IMG/VR virus record: IMGVR_UViG_3300030098_003509
Coordinates: 1 to 32,567 of that record
Length of the DNA stretch: 32,567 nucleotides
Source of the DNA: a virus
Direction: 5' to 3' (one strand)
Part shown: in pieces, positions 1-6,900 of the stretch
Position numbering within the stretch: the first letter of the stretch is position 1
Layout: every line of letters begins with the position of its first letter
Made by a program: the position numbers and the translations under genes
Notes under the pieces: generated by a model
The model's database searches: none
What the model was told of the DNA's origin: nothing
The model's input: only the letters and a program-made list of their open reading frames with translations

Positions 1-177
1 TTCGAACATTTTAAAAACTTTGTTTCTTTCCTCAATTTTATCAGTTAATAAAACGGGATAAGAAATTCCTTCTATATAACAAGTTCTATCTTTTACAAAT
101 TTTTTAATAAAATTATTAGTTACTTGATGCTTTTTTACAAACATACTAGATTCAAATTCAAAACCTATTAACCACAT
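1..177 (-). CDS. Partial hypothetical protein, N-terminal 59 residues
   Basis: The gene starts at an ATG whose last base (177) overlaps the TAA of the preceding gene (TAATG), and it stays open to the window edge, so its C-terminus is missing. The visible peptide starts MWLIGFEFESSMFVKKHQVT and continues in a Lys/Glu-rich mixed pattern. I do not recognise it. The first residues are hydrophobic but the stretch is too short and too acidic for a signal peptide, so a cytoplasmic product is likely. The coupled start is the same arrangement seen at most junctions in this block, which supports it as a real gene. No function is proposed. Confidence 0.6.
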   Translation of the reverse strand, partial: MWLIGFEFESSMFVKKHQVTNNFIKKFVKDRTCYIEGISYPVLLTDKIEERNKVFKMFE

Positions 178-320
178 TATTCACTAAATACTGCATAAGC
201 ATATACCTTTCGCTTTTTTCCAAAAGGTATTGTAGCTATTAATTCTTTTCTCTCTTTAACTTCCTCTTCTTTTATAGGATAGTATTTAGGATTTGTACTG
301 TTTAATTTTCTTTTTTTCAT
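177..320 (-). CDS. Small basic hypothetical protein, 47 aa
   Basis: A short gene coupled at both ends by TAATG overlaps: its start overlaps the stop of the thioredoxin-like gene, and its stop overlaps the start of the next gene. The protein begins MKKRKLNSTNPKYYPIKEEE and ends in VYAYAVFSE. It is strongly basic at the N-terminus, has a Glu/Lys-rich middle, and a short hydrophobic and aromatic tail. There is no signal peptide or recognisable domain. Tight coupling on both sides is the main evidence that it is translated. Function unknown. Confidence 0.6.
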   Translation of the reverse strand: MKKRKLNSTNPKYYPIKEEEVKERKELIATIPFGKKRKVYAYAVFSE

Positions 321-718
321 TAAAATTGACTTGCAGTGTTTACCTCATTAACTGCTTCTTGTATTTGATTTAAATTTGCCGGTAATTCTAAATCTAGTCC
401 AGCTTTGAATACCGTTTGTTTTATTCCGTCTTTAAATATAATTAATGTAGGAGCCATACGAACTTTATATTTCTTTTTAGCTACAGGACAAACGGCTATA
501 TCTGCTCTGTAATATATAACATTTTCTAATTTTTCCCACTCATTAAATTTATTAGCATCGTTAAACTTAGCGTAAAACTCTACTATTACAGGTTTTGATT
601 TATCATCACCAAAAGCCTGTCTTTCATTTATTTTACTATCAAAATTATCATCAGTAATCCACTCTTGAGAAAATCCACTCAATGATATTAAAAATAGTAG
701 TATATTAAAATATTTCAT
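320..718 (-). CDS. Secreted thioredoxin-fold protein lacking the CXXC active site
   Basis: This 132-residue protein has a signal peptide (hydrophobic residues 4-16, probable cleavage before Q18, in the flavobacterial GFS|QE style). It is followed by a thioredoxin-like core. The strand and active-site region is VIVEFYAKFNDANKF (44-58), where the usual Trp-Cys-x-x-Cys is replaced by non-cysteine residues. The conserved cis-proline segment is present as VRMAPTLIIFKDG (86-98, P90). The only cysteine is C77. A redox-active dithiol is therefore absent, so a binding, chaperone-like or inhibitory role in the periplasm is more likely than disulfide exchange. It is coupled by TAATG overlaps to the membrane protein upstream and a small basic protein downstream. 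The fold call is fairly secure; the function is not known. Confidence 0.72.
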   Translation of the reverse strand: MKYFNILLFLISLSGFSQEWITDDNFDSKINERQAFGDDKSKPVIVEFYAKFNDANKFNEWEKLENVIYYRADIAVCPVAKKKYKVRMAPTLIIFKDGIKQTVFKAGLDLELPANLNQIQEAVNEVNTASQF

Positions 719-1008
719 TATCTTTGTTTGCTTTGTATCTCGTACAATCTTTCATCTATTTTATCAATAGTTTGTTTTATTTCTTCAACATCTTCCTGTG
801 TATCCATGATTGTCTGACGTATTAACTCGTCTTTTAATTCATATTCAATTCTATCAATAGCTGGTTCAGGTAAGTTTTTTGCTTCAGCTATATCTGCCTG
901 TAATCCAAACCACATACCAGCAAGTGTAATTACAAAACCCACTATCATGCCTATTGTTTTAAGATCTACTGTTATTTTAGTTTCTTCGCTTATTTCCGGT
1001 GCTGCCAT
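718..1008 (-). CDS. Single-pass membrane protein with C-terminal coiled coil; candidate inner-membrane spanin
   Basis: This 96-residue protein has a charged N-terminus, one transmembrane helix at about residues 18-38 (IGMIVGFVITLAGMWFGL), and then a heptad-like Glu/Ile/Lys-rich helix to the end (about 50-96). There is no signal peptide. An N-in, C-out topology with a periplasmic coiled coil is typical of inner-membrane spanins, but also of some holin-associated and other phage membrane proteins. Its first 32 bases overlap the end of the lipoprotein gene in another frame. That partnership suggests a two-component spanin, although the usual order (inner-membrane component first) is reversed. 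Downstream it couples by TAATG to the thioredoxin-like gene. The membrane and coiled-coil description is secure; the spanin role is inference. Confidence 0.68.
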   Translation of the reverse strand: MAAPEISEETKITVDLKTIGMIVGFVITLAGMWFGLQADIAEAKNLPEPAIDRIEYELKDELIRQTIMDTQEDVEEIKQTIDKIDERLYEIQSKQR

Positions 1009-1408
1009 TTGATTTGTTTATAGTGTTGTTAGATGGTGTAGTTAAACTTGGTGATAACGATGGTCCTGTTCCTGTATTATTTGGTTTGTTAGGTTTATTA
1101 TTTGGTAATGTAATATTAGGTATATTAGGCGTGCCAACCTGTGGTTTTGGCACTGTGTAATAATAATTATTCCAACCCCATGGTCCATAATAATTAGATG
1201 GTCTCCAATAATTGTGATAGTAAGGATAAGTGTGATAAATATTTTGATATACCCTAGGTCTTAGCGAATTAACATCAAGTTGAATAGTATCACCTTCATG
1301 AGTAACCGCTAGTACTTTAATAGTGTTTTTTGGTGCTTGCGTGTAAGTTCCACAACTAGCAAAGGCCACAATAGCCGCCGCAAATATGACAGTTTTCCAT
1401 AATTTCAT
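977..1408 (-). CDS. Phage-encoded lipoprotein rich in Tyr, Asn and Pro; candidate outer-membrane spanin
   Basis: This 143-residue protein has a lipoprotein signal: positive start (MKLWK), hydrophobic core, and lipobox FASC with the lipidated cysteine at residue 19, followed by Gly-Thr. The mature part has a Tyr/Trp/Asn-rich stretch (about 55-90) and a low-complexity tail of Asn, Pro, Thr and Ser ending in a basic KRRN. Such a tail could span the peptidoglycan. It starts at a TAATG overlap with the preceding gene, and its 3' end overlaps the coiled-coil membrane gene by 32 bases. Possible roles are outer-membrane spanin or a surface lipoprotein that excludes other phages, as several phage lipoproteins do. 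Lipid attachment is well supported by the motif; the role is open. Confidence 0.7.
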   Translation of the reverse strand: MKLWKTVIFAAAIVAFASCGTYTQAPKNTIKVLAVTHEGDTIQLDVNSLRPRVYQNIYHTYPYYHNYWRPSNYYGPWGWNNYYYTVPKPQVGTPNIPNITLPNNKPNKPNNTGTGPSLSPSLTTPSNNTINKSNGSTGNKRRN

Positions 1409-1839
1409 TATTTTTCTTTATTTTTATTACAAAATGATCTAGCTTCTCCTTTACTAGAAAAACCCCATTTTTTTAAAGCCATAGCTAGTTTACTTGGTTC
1501 GCCGTTGTCGTCAGTCATACTACCATCCATACCAGCAAATCTACAGGCAAATGAAACTCGCCTTTTACCAGTACCACTAGTTTGTCTACTGCCTAAAGTT
1601 TTACCAGTTTCTTTTTTATGCTCAGACCTCATTTTTCTATTCTGCTTTTCATAAGCTTCTTCCTTTATTTTAAAAGGAGCACCAGGCATTGAAAAAGAAC
1701 CTATTTGGCTTCTCATTTCCTGATTATGTTTTATACCTTCTTTGTTGCCTGTAGTGCCTGGACTATTTATTGTTCTCATTTTAGCCCATCCACCTTGATG
1801 CATCATTTCAGATTCGCAATGTTTAATTGGTGATTTCAT
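1408..1839 (-). CDS. Basic protein with C-terminal RVSF...KWGF domain, unknown function
   Basis: This 143-residue, Lys/Arg/Gly/Met-rich protein starts MKSPIKHCES. The first half is low in hydrophobic residues and probably disordered. The C-terminal 50 residues form a compact motif: RRVSFACRFAGM (about 93-104), then a short acidic turn, then LAMALKKWGF and an SFCNKNK end. I recall RVSF...CAR...GM...L+KW domains of unknown function at the C-termini of marine phage and large-virus proteins; I have not checked this. The opening M-K-S-P-I resembles the M-A-K-S-P-L element of the three genes just upstream. There is no signal peptide. It is coupled by TAATG to the lipoprotein gene. Binding to nucleic acid or virion components is possible from the charge, but nothing shows it. 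Confidence 0.62.
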   Translation of the reverse strand: MKSPIKHCESEMMHQGGWAKMRTINSPGTTGNKEGIKHNQEMRSQIGSFSMPGAPFKIKEEAYEKQNRKMRSEHKKETGKTLGSRQTSGTGKRRVSFACRFAGMDGSMTDDNGEPSKLAMALKKWGFSSKGEARSFCNKNKEK

Positions 1840-1843
1840 ACTT

Positions 1844-1999
1844 TTATTGTTCTTTCATTCCTCTTTGTACATAATCTTCCCAACAAGGATCATCTGCTGG
1901 TTTAGATAATCTTTTTTTACCGCTTCCTCTAGGCACACAGTTAGGAACTTTTTTGTCTAAAGGACTTTTTGCCATAAATGGACTTGAAAATTTACTCAT
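1844..1999 (-). CDS. Small protein of the shared PFMAKSPL N-terminus family, 51 aa (copy 3 in transcription order)
   Basis: The gene starts at the ATG at 1999 and stops at a TAA at 1844-1846. The protein begins MSKFSSPFMAKSPLDKK and ends DYVQRGMKEQ. The first 14 residues equal those of the 72-residue neighbour, and the third copy differs only slightly. The remainder is unrelated and contains two cysteines, several Lys/Arg and a Trp. The start is preceded by an A/T-only element identical to that of the adjacent copy. There is no signal peptide or known domain. The conserved N-terminus with diverging C-termini suggests a common targeting, packaging or processing signal, but no function is known. 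Confidence 0.68.
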   Translation of the reverse strand: MSKFSSPFMAKSPLDKKVPNCVPRGSGKKRLSKPADDPCWEDYVQRGMKEQ

Positions 2000-2011
2000 A
2001 ATTATTTATTT
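2000..2011 (-). promoter_or_regulatory. A/T-only translation start element
   Basis: In the transcript the sequence AAATAAATAATT lies immediately before the ATG at 1999. The same 12 bases stand before the starts at 2236 and 15866. There is no purine-rich Shine-Dalgarno sequence. A-rich leaders of this kind are used for initiation in Flavobacteriia, so this probably sets the start. Confidence 0.45.
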
Positions 2012-2017
2012 TAATGT

Positions 2018-2236
2018 TTATTTTTTATAATTTGGATTTGGCATTCTAGATAAAGCTCCATCTTCTGGATCAATTTGCACGCCTTTATAAGTGTGTCCTT
2101 TACCATTCTTTCTAGCTATATCACGTTGTTCATCTTTTTCTTCTTGAGTTAGCTCATCAAACTTAGGATTTCGAATACTACTTTTTTCTGTATTTAATGG
2201 GCTTTTTGCCATGAAAGGGGAACTAAATTTACTCAT
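2018..2236 (-). CDS. Small protein of the shared PFMAKSPL N-terminus family, 72 aa (copy 2)
   Basis: This protein begins MSKFSSPFMAKSPLNTEK, followed by a hydrophilic body rich in Asp, Glu, Lys and Gly that ends in NPNYKK. The first 14 residues are identical to those of the 51-residue downstream neighbour, and the same A/T-only element precedes both starts. The rest shows no evident similarity to the other copies and no recognisable domain. It lies two bases after the stop of the preceding copy, so translation is probably linked. The gene is likely real because coding similarity and the upstream element are shared between copies. Function unknown. Confidence 0.7.
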   Translation of the reverse strand: MSKFSSPFMAKSPLNTEKSSIRNPKFDELTQEEKDEQRDIARKNGKGHTYKGVQIDPEDGALSRMPNPNYKK

Positions 2237-2248
2237 AATTATTTATTT
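2237..2248 (-). promoter_or_regulatory. A/T-only translation start element
   Basis: The same 12-base AAATAAATAATT directly ahead of the ATG at 2236. Most of it lies inside the final codons and stop of the preceding gene, so one stretch serves as both coding end and initiation region. Confidence 0.45.
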
Positions 2249-2496
2249 ACAATTTTACCATCTTTAACAGTATAGTCATCATCAGAAAGATAACCACTAT
2301 CCATTTTACCTGATTGTTTTCCTTTAATAAATTTTTGGAAGTTTTTACCATCAGCTGGACGAATAGTATCATTATCATACGTTACATATTCGCCTTTGTC
2401 ATCACTTTTTATTTCACTAGTATCTTGTCCTACTATTTTTTTTACGTCGTTTAATGGACTTTTAGCCATAAACGGAGTGCTAAATTTACTACTCAT
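2239..2496 (-). CDS. Small protein of the shared PFMAKSPL N-terminus family, 85 aa (copy 1)
   Basis: The first of three tandem genes with the same N-terminal peptide, here MSSKFSTPFMAKSPLND with one extra Ser and a Ser-to-Thr change. The body is acidic and hydrophilic, with Asp/Lys/Gly-rich segments (about 25-60) and the end DGKIVNK. No hydrophobic segment or domain is seen. The last codons and stop also form the A/T-rich region just ahead of the next start. It follows the outer-membrane-type gene after a five-base gap. As with its paralogues, the conserved part is confined to the N-terminus, so that peptide rather than the body probably carries a common function. Function unknown. Confidence 0.7.
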   Translation of the reverse strand: MSSKFSTPFMAKSPLNDVKKIVGQDTSEIKSDDKGEYVTYDNDTIRPADGKNFQKFIKGKQSGKMDSGYLSDDDYTVKDGKIVNK

Positions 2497-2501
2497 AATT
2501 T

Positions 2502-3680
2502 TTATTTTAATGTTATATTCAAACCTACTGAACTATTATATATTCTACTATCCCAAAACTTAGTGTATTCGCCTTCAACAAACACCCCTATGTTTTTGCT
2601 AAGTTTCCAACCAAACTGTACTCCTGTTTGATAATCTTCCCACTGTTCTTTTACAGCGTCCTGTACTAATCCTCCGAGTCCCCAGTTATTTCTATTATGA
2701 TAACTAAAATCCTCATCACCTTTTACATACTTATGATATGGTAATAAATAAGAACCATAAGCATGAAGCCAGAAATTATTCTTGTAATGATAGAAGTCAA
2801 AACCGACGACAGGTGATACTACACCAAATGGATCTAATAAATCCCACTGCTCGTTATTATAACGATTAATCAATGATTCAAATATAGTGTCACGGAACTG
2901 TAAATCAGTATAAGCAACAACTTCACCTTCTGGGTTATACCAGTAATAATCATATACTTGTTCACCATCAATATCTATAGTAACCCATTGATCAGTGTAA
3001 CCATAATTGTAACCTAATTGGTACCAATAATTAACCGGCCAACCATTACTATCTGTTTCATTTAACCATATCTCTACAGGGTTATATCCGTAAGGTCTTT
3101 CATGTGTACGATACATAGCTCCGGCAGATACGCTCAACTTTTTACCGATAGGTAATTTAGCTCTAATTTCTGCAGACTTATAATTAAAATTAACTTTGCC
3201 TTGTTTTCTACTTTCAAGCTTAACAATATGATATTTACCACTGTGTTTTAAAAAATATCTATGATTTTTAAACACATCATCTCTGGATCTTTCTTTTTCA
3301 ATATGTATAACATATTCTAAACCCTTAATAGATGAATTAGGAGCTGTCATAGCAACGTTAGATTCAGTCCCGTTATAATATTGTTTACCTTTAATCTCGT
3401 AATCAAACCTTGCTATTTTACGAATACCAAAACCATAGCGATAATCAAAGTCATGATAGTCTGTACCATCAACAACAACAGGTGGTGTGTATAAATTACC
3501 ATCTGGATTTGTTCTTACAAAATAATCTTTTGGATTTTCTCTAGGATTTTTAATATCACCTGCCACATATATTGTACCGTATTTAAACAGTTCATCATAA
3601 ACAGACTTAAATATATTTTTCTTTTCCTGTGCTTGAAAAGAAAATGTTAATAATAAAATAAGAGCTAATATTTTCTTCAT
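2502..3680 (-). CDS. Signal-peptide protein with outer-membrane beta-barrel character, 392 aa
   Basis: The protein has a clear signal peptide (MKKILALILLLTFSF, probable cleavage before Q18). The mature part is rich in Tyr, Trp, Asn and Gly, with alternating hydrophobic and polar strands. Examples are the segments around VNFNYKSAEIRAKLPIGKKLSVSAGAMYR (about 165-195), the central VGFDFYHYKNNFWLHAYGSYLL, and the C-terminal VQFGWKLSKNIGVFVEGEYTKF. It ends in GLNITLK, a strand-like terminus such as outer-membrane barrels use for insertion. It is coupled by TAATG to the small secreted protein gene upstream. A phage-encoded outer-membrane protein could modify the host surface, for example to block further infection or assist release. 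A virion role is less likely because of the signal peptide. I do not recognise a specific family. Confidence 0.66.
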   Translation of the reverse strand: MKKILALILLLTFSFQAQEKKNIFKSVYDELFKYGTIYVAGDIKNPRENPKDYFVRTNPDGNLYTPPVVVDGTDYHDFDYRYGFGIRKIARFDYEIKGKQYYNGTESNVAMTAPNSSIKGLEYVIHIEKERSRDDVFKNHRYFLKHSGKYHIVKLESRKQGKVNFNYKSAEIRAKLPIGKKLSVSAGAMYRTHERPYGYNPVEIWLNETDSNGWPVNYWYQLGYNYGYTDQWVTIDIDGEQVYDYYWYNPEGEVVAYTDLQFRDTIFESLINRYNNEQWDLLDPFGVVSPVVGFDFYHYKNNFWLHAYGSYLLPYHKYVKGDEDFSYHNRNNWGLGGLVQDAVKEQWEDYQTGVQFGWKLSKNIGVFVEGEYTKFWDSRIYNSSVGLNITLK

Positions 3681-3907
3681 TATTTATTTCTTTTTTTTCT
3701 TAGTTTTCTTTTTTTCTGTAGTGCTTGCCAGTCTTTTCTTAAATATGTTTGAATTTTTATAACTACTTGATCACCACACGTGTTTTTTCTGATAACTTTT
3801 ACTCTGTGTTCACCTACTTTTTCAATTGTAGTTGTTATACATTTTTTTCTTTCTTGTGCATTTGTTGTTAAAGTAAATGCTAATAAAATTATAATTATTT
3901 TTTTCAT
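3680..3907 (-). CDS. Small secreted basic protein, 75 aa
   Basis: The protein has a signal peptide (MKKIIIILLAFTLTTNA, cleavage before Q18, typical of flavobacterial exports). The mature peptide is about 58 residues long and strongly basic, with two cysteines (C23 and C44) that could form a disulfide in the periplasm, and a Lys/Arg-rich C-terminus (KKRKLRKKRNK). The mature middle could form a small beta structure. It overlaps the giant gene by ATGA and the barrel-type gene by TAATG, so it sits in the same coupled chain. The charge suggests binding to an acidic partner such as lipopolysaccharide, peptidoglycan or nucleic acid; this is inference. No family recognised. Confidence 0.64.
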   Translation of the reverse strand: MKKIIIILLAFTLTTNAQERKKCITTTIEKVGEHRVKVIRKNTCGDQVVIKIQTYLRKDWQALQKKRKLRKKRNK

Positions 3908-6900
3908 GGTTTTTTATAATATTGAATTTTGCCGTCAGGCCTTTCTAATTGTACATAATCTATTCCTAATTTTAATCCTTTTGGTATTCCCTCCATTGAC
4001 CATGAATTAGGACCTGTCAATGGTACTCGCTTAGTGAATCCATTGGCTTTCGCTTTTTTAATAGATTCTCCATATTTTGTTTTTAATTTTATATCTTCTG
4101 CTTCTTCACGAGCTATTGTGCTTTCTCTTCCCCAATACGGTAAATCTAAATTCCAGCCAGACCAACCTAATAATAATGCTACTTTTTGCCAAGTTCTAGT
4201 ATTTTCATCAAAAGCTTGAGCAACATTCATCATTTTTCTCATAACTCTATCTACAGGAATATTAGTTGTAGCTGATATTATTTGGCTTACAGCTAAATAA
4301 GCAGGATTGTCTAAGCTCCAACCTCTTCTTTTAATTTCTTTCATGTTCCAATCAAAAGTTTTAGCAGCAGTTCTTAGCTTTCTAACTTTTGAATCTAAAA
4401 CTGGTGAAACATCAAAAACATCCCACACAATATCTCTATAGTTTGTGGTTTCTTTTTCTGACTCATCTAGTATTTTAAGCCCTATATTTTTTACTGTAGA
4501 TATTATAGCTCCTCCAAATCCTAAACCAAACAATAAAGAGTCAGTCATTCCATTTGCTATGTTAGCCATTCTATCTTTTTCTTTTTCATCTTCTTCATCA
4601 AACAATCCAGCAAACAGCGCTTGTTGTAACGCATTAAATAATAAGTTCTGTGCTCCAACATAATATATTATACTAGATAAATTACTTAAATCACTTTCGC
4701 GTTGAGTCATTCCAGGTTTTTTACGTCTATTATAAAGATCCTGTATAGATTTTTTAGTCTTCCTATTATACTGCATTGTAACGTTTTGAAACGCTAATAG
4801 CACACGACCCGCCATACTAGCTTGCTGTTGTGATATTTTACTAGGATTACTTGATTGTTGTGTTTCTTCTGCTATTTCATAAAAATCATCAAAAGCTTTA
4901 GCTTCTGCCTCTGCTTCAGTGTATAGCTTGCCGGTTTTTTCGTTAACTCTTTTTAATAATGATTTTTTTCTATTAATAAAAAATGTAGCTCCACCAATTG
5001 CTATAGCTAAACTATCCATTATTCTTGTTATAGCAAAACCTTTATCTAATAAATAACTTATAACACCTTGTATACCTCCTTTTCTACCTCTATCAACAAG
5101 CTCAGCTTCGTTAACATTAATTTTAAGGCCGTCACGTCTGTTAACTAAATAATCAGAATTAAGTAATTTAAATACTGTAGGGAAATATTCAAGACTTGCA
5201 AAAGCTTTACCAGCGTTTATAAAATTATTATCACCCCAGTTTATAAAGTTTACAGCAGATATAGTTTGCAGTAAACCAGATCTCATATTTAAGAACATTA
5301 TAGCTGCAACAGAAGAATTTAACCAATCTAGCATTTCATTAACCATTCTAGATCCTGGCCCTTGATAATTAGGTCTATTTGTACCTGATTTCATTCTGGA
5401 TAAAGAATCTTCTAAAGCCTCTCTAAATTTACTTCCGTAAAGTGCTTCTATTTTATTTAAATTTTTTTCAGAAAATATTATATCACTGTTTTCATTAAAC
5501 TCAGTCATAAGCTTAGTTCTAAATCCACTATTTAATCCTTGTATTATATCTGTTTTAATATTACCTGACAACCAGTTTTTACTTGGAGGAGGATATTGTT
5601 GATCTTTTTGAATTAATATTACTTCATCTGCAAATACATTAAGCTCAGAATCTGCTTCAACTGCTTTAACAAGTGCATTTATATCTCTTTTAGACATACC
5701 TGGAATATCCATACCTTGTTTATTCCACATATAAACTCTCATTGCTTGAGATTTTGTATAAGGACCCACTCCAATGGGTTGTAATAAAGGATTTTTTAAA
5801 CCTTTTCTTTTTAAACTAGGAAACTGTTTTTTAAGCGCCGCAAAATCATTAGCCACAGCAATTTTAGCTGACATTAATTCTTGCTCTGCTTTATTATAAA
5901 TATCTACTAAGTTATCCTTAATAAATTTCATATGTTTATTACCTTGTTCGCCTTTACCAATCATAGCATACATTAATCCCATGAAATCATCAGCTGAAGG
6001 AGTAATTGTAAATTGTTTTAAAAATCTTTTTATTAATCCCTTATCTTTTTGTTTACCCTCTAATTTAGCTCTTGCTGTAGAGTATTCTTTAAAACTTTCC
6101 TTGCCAGTTACTTCTTCTAATTGTTTATTAAAATCATTGTCTAGCTTAACAGCTTTATTTGCTTTAGCTACTTGAACTTTTGATTTAACATCTACAGCAT
6201 CTAACACAGCTTTTACACCCGCTACGTTAGCAAATGAATCATCTGCAAAATAAAAATCATTATATCCTTCAGCGGTTTTATTTAAAACCCAATCAGCTTT
6301 AGCTTGTGGAGAACCATCTTCTAAACCAGTTATGTTTTCTACTGGTATATTTATACCTATACCATCTAAAAATGTTTTAATAGCTGTAGCAGATGTTTGA
6401 GGTCTTGCGGTAAGAACAAATATATTTTTACTACCAAATTTACCTTGTCTTTTTCTAGCTAGCTCTGCCAATGGTCCTTCAGCTGTATCTTTAGAAACTT
6501 GTTCGAAATTACTAAAATCAAATGTTGCTCCAGCCTCTGTTAGTGCATCTGCTTGTTGAGCAAATTGACTCGCGGATATTTCAGTAACTGTGCCGTCTGG
6601 ATTAGTAACTATTACTTTTTCTTTAGTTTTTGCCAATGTGTCATCAAAATCAAATACACTTATTCCTTTTGTTTCTTTGTTTAAAGCTTTATTGGCTTTA
6701 ACTCTAGTTTCAAAAGAATTAACCATTGTGTTTTTAATTTGCTCACCAGTTCTATTCTCATTAAATATTTCTGAATTTAAAGCTTTATTAGCTTTTTTAA
6801 CATTATTATTTTTTAAAGATTGTATTGGCATACTAATATTTAATTTCTTTTTTGACTCAGATAATGTTAATTCAGGATTTAAAGCCATGTCAACCATTAA

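Larger units (their letters stand above)
1957..2508. repeat. Three diverged tandem copies of a start-region repeat of about 55 bp
   Basis: Copies lie near 1957-2012, 2196-2248 and 2453-2508. Each covers the A/T-rich upstream element, the ATG and codons for about 14 residues (F-S/T-P-F-M-A-K-S-P-L core). The first two are closest, and the third carries an extra codon after Met. Similarity stops in the coding sequence after the KSPL codons, leaving unrelated C-terminal parts. This looks like duplication, or repeated capture, of a 5' gene cassette rather than duplication of whole genes. Confidence 0.7.
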
